A DNA stretch of 64,000 nt from Pacificoceanicola sp049341065 (lineage in GTDB: Bacteria > Pseudomonadota > Alphaproteobacteria > Rhodobacterales > Rhodobacteraceae), in NCBI RefSeq assembly GCF_049341065.1, contig NZ_JBMPIX010000008.1, forward strand, positions 1 through 64,000. Direction: 5' to 3'. Positions 33,428-41,494 of this stretch are shown here, in pieces; the first letter of the stretch is position 1, and every line of letters begins with the position of its first letter. The position numbers and the translations under genes were made by a program. The notes beneath the pieces were generated by a model, which saw nothing but the letters and a program-made list of their open reading frames with translations, was not told the origin of the DNA and did not search any database.

Positions 33428-33631
33428 TTACTGTTCTCCCAGTTTTACATCACGGGTGTAGGTGCCCTCGACCTCTTTCACCACAGCCTGCCCGCAACGC
33501 ATCACGCCATTGGCTGCGTCAAAGGCATAGGTCGGATCGCCATGCAGCGCCCAGCCCTTGTTCAGGGCGTCCGTGACCTTGTGACAGAAGGCCGAGGTGT
33601 CGTCCTCGGACAAAAAGCGATAGAGTTTCAT
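33428..33631 (-). CDS. DUF1737 domain protein
   Basis: A 67-residue protein beginning MKLYRFLSEDDTSAFCHKVT, with the DUF1737 core NKGWALHGDPTYAFDAANG. It matches the usual size of this stand-alone small domain of unknown function. ATG 33631 was chosen as the first Met after the nnrU stop; the longer in-frame extension is antisense-type noise. It sits between nnrU and mch with spacings of 5 and 2 bp. Confidence 0.85.
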   Translation of the reverse strand: MKLYRFLSEDDTSAFCHKVTDALNKGWALHGDPTYAFDAANGVMRCGQAVVKEVEGTYTRDVKLGEQ

Positions 33632-33636
33632 GAGTG

Positions 33637-34182
33637 TTATCCGAACGTTGGGTATCCAAGCCAAGTGTGGATCATACCGATCACACCCAGCAACACGACC
33701 GAGGCAACAAGAAAAATGACATCTTTCTTGATGGTGCCTTTGACAGGCGGCGTCCACTCTGGCTCGGCCCGGTTGATCACGGCCATTTCCACCAAGGCCC
33801 ATGCCCCGAGCCCACCGAACAGGATAAAGGACGCCACATCGCCATTCACCAAAAGATGCGCTACGGCCCAGAGCAGGAAACCGGTCAGCATCGGGTGGCG
33901 CATCTTGTAGAACAGCGCGCCTTTGGAGGGGCCGGGACTGAACATATAAAGCGACACGATCATGATCATGTTGTTGATGCCCACGGTGGCCGGGTGGCGA
34001 CCCCAGAAAAAGGCACCGTCTGCGGCGCGATAGCCGAAAATCATCATCAGGATCGAAACGGCGAGGGCCCCGGCGATCAGCCCTTTCCCCTTGTCACCCA
34101 GATTGGCTCGCGCATCAGGCGCCAGCCGTTTGAACAAATGCGCAGCCCACCAAAGCGCGACACCCAGAATCAAGAGCAGCAT
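33637..34182 (-). CDS. NnrU-family membrane protein
   Basis: The 181-residue polytopic protein has about five helices and the NnrU/isoprenylcysteine-methyltransferase-like motif KMRHPMLTGFLLWAVAHLLVNGD near 92-114. Family members are linked to nitric oxide or nitrite reduction in denitrifiers, but many occur without denitrification genes, as here. ATG 34182 has AGGGAG upstream. It is located 36 bp after mcl2 in the ethylmalonyl-CoA pathway operon, where its function is unclear. Confidence 0.88.
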   Translation of the reverse strand: MLLLILGVALWWAAHLFKRLAPDARANLGDKGKGLIAGALAVSILMMIFGYRAADGAFFWGRHPATVGINNMIMIVSLYMFSPGPSKGALFYKMRHPMLTGFLLWAVAHLLVNGDVASFILFGGLGAWALVEMAVINRAEPEWTPPVKGTIKKDVIFLVASVVLLGVIGMIHTWLGYPTFG

Positions 34183-34218
34183 TACAGTCTCCCTGTTTCG
34201 TTTAGGTGCAGCCTCGCT

Positions 34219-35067
34219 TTATTCTGTCAGAGCCGCAATGGCTTCGGCCTTGGCAAGGGTCTTGCGGGCGGTTTCGACATGCAGGTTTTCAACGATCTTG
34301 CCGTCGACCACGGCGACACCGCCGCCCTTTGCCACCGTCTCTTCGAAAGCGTCAATTTGGCGCTTGGCAAGATCGATTTCAGCTTCAGACGGGGCAAAGG
34401 CCGCATTGGCAACCTCGATTTGCGCCGGGTGGATCAGCGTCTTGCCATCCATACCCATATCGCGGCCTTGCTCGCATTCCGCTTTCAGGCCTTCATCGTC
34501 CTTGAAAGCATTATAAACTCCATCGACGATCACCACATCGTGGGCTTTCGCGGCCAGAAGGCATAGGCCAATCCCTGGCAACATCGGCAAGCGGTCAGCC
34601 CGGAACCGGCTGTTCAGTTCCTTGGCCAGATCGTTGGTGCCCATCACCATACCTGCCAATTTCGGATGCGCGGCAATCTCGGCGGCCGCAAGCATCCCCT
34701 TGGGCGTCTCCATCATCGCCCAAAGCGGCTTGTCACACAGGCTTGCCAACGCATCCAACTGAGCGGCGTTTTCAACCTTGGGCAGCAGGATGGCATCACA
34801 GTCCATTTCTGCGACGGCCTTGGCGTCCGCCTCGCCCCATTCGGTGTCTAGACCGTTGATGCGAACGATGCGGGTGCGATTGCCATAGCTGGTCTTGAGG
34901 GCGGCCGTCAGCGTGCCGCGGGCGGCCACCTTTTCTCCGGGGGCCACCGCGTCTTCGAGATCGAAGATTATCGCATCGATGGGCAGCGTCCGGGCCTTTT
35001 CCAAGGCACGATCCTTGGAGCCGGGGATATAGAGAACCGAGCGGTAGGGGCGGGCTGCCATGTCCAT
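34219..35067 (-). CDS. mcl2: (3S)-malyl-CoA thioesterase (Mcl2), CitE/HpcH family
   Basis: Hydrolyses (3S)-malyl-CoA to malate and CoA, pulling the ethylmalonyl-CoA pathway forward. The 282-residue TIM-barrel protein has RPYRSVLYIPGSKDRALEKA at the N terminus, DAIIFDLEDAVAPGEK near 31-46 (Mg site), MMETPKGML near 126 and MGMDGKTLIHPAQIEVANAA near 216-235. Length and sequence fit R. sphaeroides Mcl2 (thioesterase) better than Mcl1 (lyase, 318 residues). ATG 35067 follows CAGGAGG. First gene of the operon ending in mch. Confidence 0.9.
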   Translation of the reverse strand: MDMAARPYRSVLYIPGSKDRALEKARTLPIDAIIFDLEDAVAPGEKVAARGTLTAALKTSYGNRTRIVRINGLDTEWGEADAKAVAEMDCDAILLPKVENAAQLDALASLCDKPLWAMMETPKGMLAAAEIAAHPKLAGMVMGTNDLAKELNSRFRADRLPMLPGIGLCLLAAKAHDVVIVDGVYNAFKDDEGLKAECEQGRDMGMDGKTLIHPAQIEVANAAFAPSEAEIDLAKRQIDAFEETVAKGGGVAVVDGKIVENLHVETARKTLAKAEAIAALTE

Positions 35068-35380
35068 GAAAACCTCCTGAGGGCAATAATGTTGCGCGCA
35101 AAGGGGCATTTTTAGTTGGAAAGTTCAAGACTAAATACGCCGCAGTGCAGAAAATACACGAAAATGCGATGCTTTTTCAGGCGAATTATTTCGCATTCGA
35201 CGCACCGCGCGCGTCGTTAACCTTATCTAAGCGGCTGAGACCGGATGGTATGGACATCGCCGAAAAGCGGCGAGGGAAAGGGCGAAACAGGGCCGCCCAC
35301 CCGGATCGAGGGGACCCAAAAGGGACCGGACGGGCGGCAAAGCCGCGATCAAGCCGGTGCGCAACCAAAAGGGTAATGCG
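35068..35380. other. Divergent promoter region between mcl2 and an exported-protein gene
   Basis: 313 bp without a gene; it must contain both promoters. An inverted repeat AATGCGA (35163-35169) / TCGCATT (35191-35197) with a 21-bp spacer is the only symmetric element I noticed. No riboswitch or terminator recognised. Confidence 0.4.
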
Positions 35381-35701
35381 ATGACGGAAAAGTTTGTGAA
35401 ACTGACGATGCTGTCAGCAGGCGTGTTGCTGGCTGCGGCCACGATGGTCAAGGCACAAAGCGCGCAGAATTGCGCGCCGCGCGATCTGGTCGTGACGCGG
35501 CTGGCGGATAAATACGGTGAAACGCGCCAGTCCATGGGATTGGGCAGCAACAACGCCATGATGGAGGTGTTCGCCTCGGTCGAGACTGGCTCCTGGACCA
35601 TCACCGTAACGACGGCTCAGGGCGTGACCTGCCTGGTGGCCAGCGGCCAGGCCTTTGAGGAACTTGCAGAGGCGCTCCCACCCAAAGGTGACGATGCTTG
35701 A
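35381..35701 (+). CDS. Predicted periplasmic protein
   Basis: A 106-residue protein with signal peptide MTEKFVKLTMLSAGVLLAAA and a cleavage site near KAQSA. The mature part has two Cys (NCAPRD and VTCLVASG), probably a disulfide, around a small beta domain with GSWTITVTTAQGVTCLVASG. Similar short exported proteins are common in roseobacters; function unknown. ATG 35381 is preferred to a GTG eight codons earlier because it gives a standard signal peptide and has AAGGGT upstream. Confidence 0.78.
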   Translation: MTEKFVKLTMLSAGVLLAAATMVKAQSAQNCAPRDLVVTRLADKYGETRQSMGLGSNNAMMEVFASVETGSWTITVTTAQGVTCLVASGQAFEELAEALPPKGDDA

Positions 35702-35816
35702 TCCAGAGGGAAGACGATAAGCCGGCAAAAATCGAGTGAGGGGGGCTCTACCCCTGTCGCCAAGGCGCCCCCCTCCCCCCGGAATATTTGACAACCTGTG
35801 AGACAGGCGCGGCGTT

Positions 35817-36581
35817 TCAGGTCAGTACGTCATAGATCAACTTCAGACCAGTGCAGGTCAGCGCCACATAGGTAACTGCAAAGAAGAGGCTTTCGGGCAT
35901 TTTATGGTGTGCCTTGATGCCCAGCCAGGTGCCCAGAACGGCAAACGGGGCCAGCGCAAGATCCATCAAAAGCGTCTCTTTGGTGAAAATGCCCATGCCG
36001 GCGTAAAAGCCCGACTTGAACAGGTTGACGGCCCAGAAAATCAGGACCGTCGTCGCCTGATAGCGTGTCTTGGCCAGCCCCTGCCCCAGCAGATAAACCG
36101 CGGCGGCCGGCCCGCCCGCATGGCTTACAAAACTGGTAAACCCCAATACCAATCCAGCAATCAAACCAGTGCGCCTGCCAAATCGCGTACGGCCCAATCG
36201 GATCAGGCCAAACTTTTGTGCCGCTTGCCAAGCGACAAAAAGCAAGGCCACCACGCCGATGATCAGGCGGATCGCATCGGGGTTTGCCCAAGCATAGAAA
36301 AGCGCGCCGATCACTGTGCCGGGAATTCCGCCCAGCAGCAGCACCTTGGCCGAAGGCCAATCCCATTTACGCCAGTATGCGGGCAGACTGCTGGCATCGA
36401 TCAGCATCAAAAGCGGCAGCATCAACCCCAGCGCGATCCCGGGATCCAGCACAAGCGCAAGAATCGACGCGCTGGCAAAGGCGACCCCAGAGCCAAAACC
36501 GCCTTTGGAAATCCCCGCAAAGATCACGGCTGGGATCGTAAAGGCAAAAACTGAAAGGCTAAATAATTCCAACTGGATCAC
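35817..36581 (-). CDS. Sulfite exporter TauE/SafE family permease
   Basis: A 254-residue inner-membrane protein with about eight helices in two repeats typical of TauE/SafE: first repeat with FAGISKGGFGSGVAFASASI near 21-40, second with LVLGFTSFVSHAGGPAAAVYL near 148-168. Members export sulfite, sulfoacetate or other small anions; the substrate here is unknown. It is convergent with the exported-protein gene and divergent from mdh. A taurine cluster lies 17 kb away, so a sulfite role is possible but not indicated by linkage. Confidence 0.9.
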   Translation of the reverse strand: MIQLELFSLSVFAFTIPAVIFAGISKGGFGSGVAFASASILALVLDPGIALGLMLPLLMLIDASSLPAYWRKWDWPSAKVLLLGGIPGTVIGALFYAWANPDAIRLIIGVVALLFVAWQAAQKFGLIRLGRTRFGRRTGLIAGLVLGFTSFVSHAGGPAAAVYLLGQGLAKTRYQATTVLIFWAVNLFKSGFYAGMGIFTKETLLMDLALAPFAVLGTWLGIKAHHKMPESLFFAVTYVALTCTGLKLIYDVLT

Positions 36582-36731
36582 CTCTAAGCTGTCGATTAAT
36601 CAGCCATTATCGCGCCGGCGATCAAAGTGATAGCCCTAACGGCAAATGTGCCGCGGCGCAGCACCCTTGCGCGACGCTTCGTAAAGGCTTAGGCAAACGG
36701 CCAAATTCACGTAGGACTGGAGACAAAATCC

Positions 36732-37694
36732 ATGGCCAGACCCAAAATCGCCCTGATCGGCGCGGGACAGATTGGCGGAACGCTTGCTCACCTTGCAGCA
36801 ATGAAAGAATTGGGCGACGTCGTCCTGTTCGACATTGCTGAGGGCACGCCTGAAGGCAAGGCGCTCGACATCGCCGAATCCGGCCCCAGCGAAGGCTTTG
36901 ACGCCAAGCTGCGCGGCACACAGGACTATGCCGATATCGCTGGCGCAGACGTCTGCATCGTCACCGCTGGCGTGCCGCGCAAGCCCGGCATGAGCCGCGA
37001 CGACCTCCTCGGGATCAACCTCAAGGTCATGAAGTCGGTTGGCGAAGGCATCCGCGATAACGCCCCCGACGCGTTCGTGATCTGCATTACAAACCCGCTC
37101 GACGCGATGGTCTGGGCTTTGCAGCAGTTCTCGGGCCTGCCCGCGAACAAGGTCTGCGGCATGGCCGGTGTTCTGGACAGCGCACGCTTCCGCCACTTCC
37201 TGTCGCTGGAATTCGATGTCTCGATGAAAGACGTCAGTGCCTTCGTTCTGGGTGGTCACGGCGATACCATGGTGCCTTCGGTGCGTTACTCGACCGTTGG
37301 CGGCATCCCGCTGCCCGATCTGGTCGAAATGGGCCTGACCACACAGGACAAGCTTGACGCCATCGTACAGCGCACCCGTGACGGCGGCGCCGAGATCGTT
37401 GGCCTGCTGAAGACCGGATCGGCGTTCTACGCCCCGGCAACCTCGGCGATCGAGATGGCCGAAGCCTATCTGAAAGACCAAAAGCGCGTTCTGCCCTGCG
37501 CCGCCCATTGCGATGGCGAGCTGGGCGTGAAGGACATGTATGTCGGCGTGCCGACCGTGATTGGCGCTGGCGGCATCGAGAAGGTCTTGAACATCAAGCT
37601 TAACAAAGAAGAGCAAGAGATGTTCGACAAATCGGTTGATGCGGTCAAAGGTCTGGTCGAAGCCTGCAAGGCGATCGACAGCTCGCTGACCTGA
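36732..37694 (+). CDS. mdh: Malate dehydrogenase (NAD)
   Basis: A TCA-cycle enzyme oxidising malate to oxaloacetate. The 320-residue LDH-like protein has the NAD fold IALIGAGQIGGTLAHLA near 6-22, substrate loop VTAGVPRKPGMSRDDLLGIN near 77-96, ITNPLDAMVWALQ near 117, GMAGVLDSARFRHFL near 143-157 and the catalytic His in LGGHGDTMVPS near 174. ATG 36732 follows GGAG. It is monocistronic: a terminator follows and the downstream gene is on the other strand and decayed. Confidence 0.97.
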   Translation: MARPKIALIGAGQIGGTLAHLAAMKELGDVVLFDIAEGTPEGKALDIAESGPSEGFDAKLRGTQDYADIAGADVCIVTAGVPRKPGMSRDDLLGINLKVMKSVGEGIRDNAPDAFVICITNPLDAMVWALQQFSGLPANKVCGMAGVLDSARFRHFLSLEFDVSMKDVSAFVLGGHGDTMVPSVRYSTVGGIPLPDLVEMGLTTQDKLDAIVQRTRDGGAEIVGLLKTGSAFYAPATSAIEMAEAYLKDQKRVLPCAAHCDGELGVKDMYVGVPTVIGAGGIEKVLNIKLNKEEQEMFDKSVDAVKGLVEACKAIDSSLT

Positions 37695-37717
37695 TCCGCA
37701 ATCGATTTTATGAATGC

Positions 37718-37755
37718 AGCCCCGGGAACCCAGGCGGTCCCCGGGGCTTCTTTTT
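37718..37755 (+). terminator. Intrinsic terminator of mdh
   Basis: AGCCCCGGG (37718-37726) pairs with CCCGGGGCT (37740-37748), followed by TCTTTTT. It lies 23 bp after the mdh stop. Confidence 0.92.
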
Positions 37756-37764
37756 GACCGGGTC

Positions 37765-38606
37765 TCAGACCAAGGGCAGGCCGAAGTGTTTGTCGAGGAT
37801 GGCGCCCAACTGAGGCTGCCGCGCCACCAGCGCCGAATCGAATTTGGCAGGCGACAGATCCGGCATCTGCGACAAAATCCGGGTGATCTCGGGACGCGGG
37901 TCAAAGGGGGGCTTCGATCAGCAGTGCGCCGGAGCTAGTCCATCAAAGTGCAACAGATGCGTCGAGGTACTTTTGTACCGCTCGGCCCGGTCGCGGGTGT
38001 TGCCCTTGAAAGCCAAATGAATGCCAAAGCGCAAAGGCCCGCAGGCTTGCACGCCGCATTTGCCCGCGCAATGGCCAAGTACGCCTTGCAGCAGCACAGC
38101 CAGATGATCGCCAAGGATCACCGGATCGTTCGTCTTGCCGTCCGCGCGGCGATTCAGCCCCTTGGTCGAGGTGCGAAAAACTCCATCAAAATCGCGTTGA
38201 TCGGGGTATTGGCCGCATAAAGCCGCTCGGCCAAGGGCAGGTGCAATTCGCAGTCCAGTTCGGACAAGACCCTCAATTCATCCGCCAAGGGACGCGACTG
38301 CAACAGGAATTCATCTGCATTGATGTGAAACAGCCAGTCAGCATGGGTTCGGGCCAGAGAGTGATTTGCGTTCAGAGATTGCCGACGGTTGATCGATGCG
38401 GGCCTTTGGCGGCGCGGGGCAAGATCCTGCTGGGCAAGGTGTCACGATGCCCCCGTTAGCGCGGCCAGTGTTTCGGCGACGGGATCTTGGGGATCATCGA
38501 GATAAACATGGACCTCATGCGCGCCGGTTGCCAGATGCCATGCATCATTCCTCAGAACCAACTGAGCAGGCTCGCAAACCGTCATGGCGATAGCCCAATT
38601 GGCCAC
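37765..38606 (-). pseudogene. Decayed family-2 glycosyltransferase gene
   Basis: Translation of the minus strand in stitched frames gives a family-2 glycosyltransferase of roseobacter type. A GTG start at 38606 has an AGGGGT Shine-Dalgarno. The N-terminal part reads EPAQLVLRNDAWHLATGAHE and VYLDDP, then ADWLFHINADEFLLQSRPL, then VFRTSTKGLNRRADGKTNDP and GHCAGKCGVQACGPLRFGIH, and finally PRPEITRILSQMPDLSPAKF ending in TGA at 37765. Lesions: TGA at 38442-38444, a frameshift near 38190, TGA at 37918-37920 and another frameshift near the C6 run at about 37905. Several independent lesions argue for real decay. Confidence 0.85.
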
Positions 38607-38684
38607 AAATCACCCCTGAGAATCTTTATCGACTCAAGCCTAAACCGGCGCTTCGGCGCCTCCAAGCGCTAACAGTTTATCAAC

Positions 38685-38717
38685 TTGTGATCACACCCGG
38701 CAAAGCTGTGATCACAA
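38685..38717 (+). promoter_or_regulatory. Paired palindromic operator upstream of sucC
   Basis: TTGTGATCAC (38685-38694) and GTGATCACAA (38708-38717), with a 13-bp spacer, lie about 110-143 bp upstream of the sucC ATG. It matches the sdhC element in all 20 arm bases, with one extra spacer base. An adjacent hairpin GGCGC-TTCG-GCGCC (38647-38660) and AGCGCTAACA (38665-38674) lie upstream. Confidence 0.75.
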
Positions 38718-38827
38718 ATGTCGAAAACTCGCGGGATTTTTCCGCTAACACCAATTTTTTGTTTAACTCGGCCTGCTAGGCGGGCCTATACCGTCTGAAA
38801 TCGCAGCAAAACGGGGATAACCGACCC

Positions 38828-40021
38828 ATGAACATCCACGAATATCAGGCCAAGGCGCTTTTGCGTTCCTACGGCGCACCGGTTTCGGACGGCCGTGCCG
38901 TCACGAAAGCCGAAGACGCCAAGAATGCCGCAGGTGAACTGGACGGGCCCCTTTGGGTCGTAAAGGCACAGATCCACGCAGGTGGTCGCGGCAAGGGCAA
39001 ATTCAAAGAGGCTGAAGCTGGGGAAAAGGGCGGTGTCCGTCTTGCCAAGTCGGTCGAAGAGGCCGCCGAAGAAGCCAAGAAGATGCTCGGCAAGACTCTG
39101 GTCACACACCAGACCGGCCCCGCAGGCAAGCAAGTCAACCGCATCTACATCGAAGACGGTTCCGACATTGAGCGTGAGCTGTATCTCGCACTGCTGGTGG
39201 ACCGCCAGACCAGCCGCATTTCCTTTGTCTGCTCGACCGAGGGCGGCATGGACATCGAAGAGGTCGCCGCATCGACCCCGGAAAAGATCCTGTCCTTCTC
39301 AGTTGATCCCGCGACCGGCTACCAGCCGTTCCACGGCCGCCGCGTTGCCTTTTCGCTGGGCCTGACCGGCGGTGCCGTCAAGCAGTGCGTCAAGCTAATG
39401 GGCATTCTCTACAAGGCCTTCGTCGAGAAGGACATGGAGATGCTGGAAATCAACCCGCTGATCGTCATGCCCGGCGGCGACCTCAAGGTTCTGGATGCCA
39501 AGGTCGGTTTCGACGGGAACGCCATGTACCGCCATCCCGACATCGCGGAACTTCGCGATGAAACCGAGGAAGACTCCAAGGAGCTCGAAGCGTCGAAGTA
39601 CGACCTGAACTACATCGCGCTGGACGGCGAGATTGGCTGCATGGTCAATGGCGCGGGACTGGCGATGGCGACGATGGACATCATCAAGCTGTACGGCGCA
39701 GAGCCTGCCAACTTCCTCGACGTGGGCGGCGGCGCGACCAAGGAAAAGGTCACCGAGGCGTTCAAGATCATCACCTCTGACCCCAACGTCAAAGGCATCC
39801 TCGTCAACATCTTCGGCGGCATCATGCGCTGCGATGTGATCGCCGAGGGCGTCATTGCCGCTGTGAAAGAGGTCGGCCTGCAAGTTCCGCTGGTAGTCCG
39901 ACTTGAGGGCACCAACGTCGAAGAGGGCAAAGCCATCATCAACAACAGCGATGTTGACGTGATCGCGGCGGATGACCTGAGCGACGGCGCGGAGAAGATC
40001 GTGAAAGCTGTGAAGGGATAA
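38828..40021 (+). CDS. sucC: Succinyl-CoA synthetase, beta subunit (ADP-forming)
   Basis: The 397-residue ATP-grasp subunit of succinate-CoA ligase. It starts MNIHEYQAKALLRSYGAPV, with KAQIHAGGRGKGKFKEAEAG near 45 (nucleotide binding), a lipid-free ATP-grasp fold, CMVNGAGLAMATMDIIK near 270 and the C-terminal GGIMRCDVIAEGVI near 330. Length typical. It is followed 5 bp later by an exported-protein gene and then sucD, which is unusual because sucC and sucD are normally adjacent. Confidence 0.97.
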   Translation: MNIHEYQAKALLRSYGAPVSDGRAVTKAEDAKNAAGELDGPLWVVKAQIHAGGRGKGKFKEAEAGEKGGVRLAKSVEEAAEEAKKMLGKTLVTHQTGPAGKQVNRIYIEDGSDIERELYLALLVDRQTSRISFVCSTEGGMDIEEVAASTPEKILSFSVDPATGYQPFHGRRVAFSLGLTGGAVKQCVKLMGILYKAFVEKDMEMLEINPLIVMPGGDLKVLDAKVGFDGNAMYRHPDIAELRDETEEDSKELEASKYDLNYIALDGEIGCMVNGAGLAMATMDIIKLYGAEPANFLDVGGGATKEKVTEAFKIITSDPNVKGILVNIFGGIMRCDVIAEGVIAAVKEVGLQVPLVVRLEGTNVEEGKAIINNSDVDVIAADDLSDGAEKIVKAVKG

Positions 40022-40025
40022 GGCT

Positions 40026-40571
40026 TTGAGGCTTGCGGCGATTATCCCCTTTTGCTTGGTTTTGGCTGGACCAGCCAGCGCTCAAGACTTGGCAGAACGC
40101 GGCGCCAAATTGTTCGTTAGCGCCTGTCTGAACTCCGAGGCTCTCGCCCTAGATAGGCGAAGCTCCTTTGAGGACGGCGTTCGAGCGGTTGCAGTTGCAG
40201 ATCATACGTTTGCAGCTGCAAAGCGGCAGGGAATAACAAAAGGACTGTCGGGTCGTCCGGAGGTGACGGTTTCTCGCGACAGAACCGAAAGCGACTATTG
40301 GTGCCATGTTTCGTCGAAAGACCTGACAGCGGACGATGTAACCAAGTATTTCGCATGGGTCCAAAAGAAGGCGGGCAACGGAAAGAAACCCACCTCTACA
40401 GGACCGGCGAAATGGGATGATGCTCCCTACGACCGTTACATTTCTGGCCGCCGTGCCGAATTCAAGTCCAAGGGTCGCTCGCTGCTACTCGAAGCTTTTC
40501 ACTTCAAATCATCGAAAGGGCCGGTCGGTTCTTTCACTGTCCACATCGTTCATTCCGTTTCAGACAACTGA
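40026..40571 (+). CDS. Predicted exported protein between sucC and sucD
   Basis: A 181-residue protein with signal peptide MRLAAIIPFCLVLAGPASAQ, translated from a TTG at 40026, 4 bp after the sucC stop with AAGGGATAAGG upstream. The mature domain includes ACLNSEALALD, RDRTESDYWCHVS (two Cys, possible disulfide) and a Lys-rich middle. Base composition is lower in GC than sucC and sucD, suggesting later acquisition. I do not recognise a family. Being within sucC-sucD it should be expressed with the TCA genes. Confidence 0.75.
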   Translation: MRLAAIIPFCLVLAGPASAQDLAERGAKLFVSACLNSEALALDRRSSFEDGVRAVAVADHTFAAAKRQGITKGLSGRPEVTVSRDRTESDYWCHVSSKDLTADDVTKYFAWVQKKAGNGKKPTSTGPAKWDDAPYDRYISGRRAEFKSKGRSLLLEAFHFKSSKGPVGSFTVHIVHSVSDN

Positions 40572-40604
40572 AAACGAGCTTGAAAAATCAAGGAGAACGC
40601 CAAA

Positions 40605-41492
40605 ATGGCAGTCCTCATCGACGAAAACACCAAAGTGATCTGTCAGGGCCTTACCGGCTCGCAGGGCACGTTCCACACCGAACAGGCCATCGCCTATGGC
40701 ACCAAGATGGTCGGAGGCGTGACACCGGGCAAGGGTGGCATGACGCACCTCGACCTGCCGGTCTTCAACTCGGTCCATGAGGCCAAGCATGTCACCGAGG
40801 CCAATGCCTCCGTGATCTACGTCCCGCCCCCCTTCGCCGCCGACAGTATCCTCGAAGCGATCGACGCGGAGATGGAGCTGATCGTCTGCATCACCGAAGG
40901 CATTCCGGTGCTCGACATGATGCGCGTGGCGCGCGCTCTGGATGGCTCCAAGAGCCGTCTGATCGGGCCGAACTGCCCCGGCGTAATCACGCCCGGGGCC
41001 TGCAAGATCGGCATCATGCCGGGCCATATCCACAAGCGCGGCTCCGTCGGCGTTGTGTCGCGCTCGGGCACGCTGACCTACGAGGCTGTCAAGCAGACCA
41101 CTGACATCGGCCTTGGCCAGTCCTCCGCCGTGGGCATCGGCGGCGATCCGATCAAGGGCACCGAGCATATCGACGTGCTGGAGATGTTCCTTGCCGATCC
41201 GGAAACCACCTCGATCATCATGATCGGTGAAATCGGTGGCAGCGCGGAAGAAGAAGCCGCGCAGTTCCTGGCCGACGAGAAGAAGAAGGGCCGCTGGAAG
41301 CCAACCGCTGGTTTCATCGCGGGCCGCACGGCACCTCCGGGCCGCCGCATGGGCCACGCTGGCGCGATTGTCGCCGGTGGCAAGGGCGGCGCCGAGGACA
41401 AGATCGAAGCGATGAAGGCCGCTGGCATCGTCGTCGCCGACAGCCCCGCCACGCTGGGTGAGGCCGTGATGGAAGCGATCAACAAGGGCTGA
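40605..41492 (+). CDS. sucD: Succinyl-CoA synthetase, alpha subunit
   Basis: This 295-residue subunit carries the catalytic phosphohistidine. CQGLTGSQGTFHTEQAIAYG near 14-33 is the CoA-binding loop, GPNCPGVITPG near 124 and the phospho-His in GRTAPPGRRMGHAGAIVAGG near 243-262 are present. ATG 40605 has AAGGAGAA upstream. It is followed 2 bp later by a sulfotransferase-like gene. Confidence 0.97.
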   Translation: MAVLIDENTKVICQGLTGSQGTFHTEQAIAYGTKMVGGVTPGKGGMTHLDLPVFNSVHEAKHVTEANASVIYVPPPFAADSILEAIDAEMELIVCITEGIPVLDMMRVARALDGSKSRLIGPNCPGVITPGACKIGIMPGHIHKRGSVGVVSRSGTLTYEAVKQTTDIGLGQSSAVGIGGDPIKGTEHIDVLEMFLADPETTSIIMIGEIGGSAEEEAAQFLADEKKKGRWKPTAGFIAGRTAPPGRRMGHAGAIVAGGKGGAEDKIEAMKAAGIVVADSPATLGEAVMEAINKG

Positions 41493-41494
41493 GA

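Noticed and set aside
35163..35197. AATGCGA/TCGCATT inverted repeat before mcl2
   Set aside because: Short arms and a long 21-bp spacer; not repeated at the other ethylmalonyl-CoA genes.
37948..38593. + strand ORFs of 65-90 codons between mdh and sucC
   Set aside because: They are antisense to the decayed glycosyltransferase, whose conserved blocks are on the minus strand.
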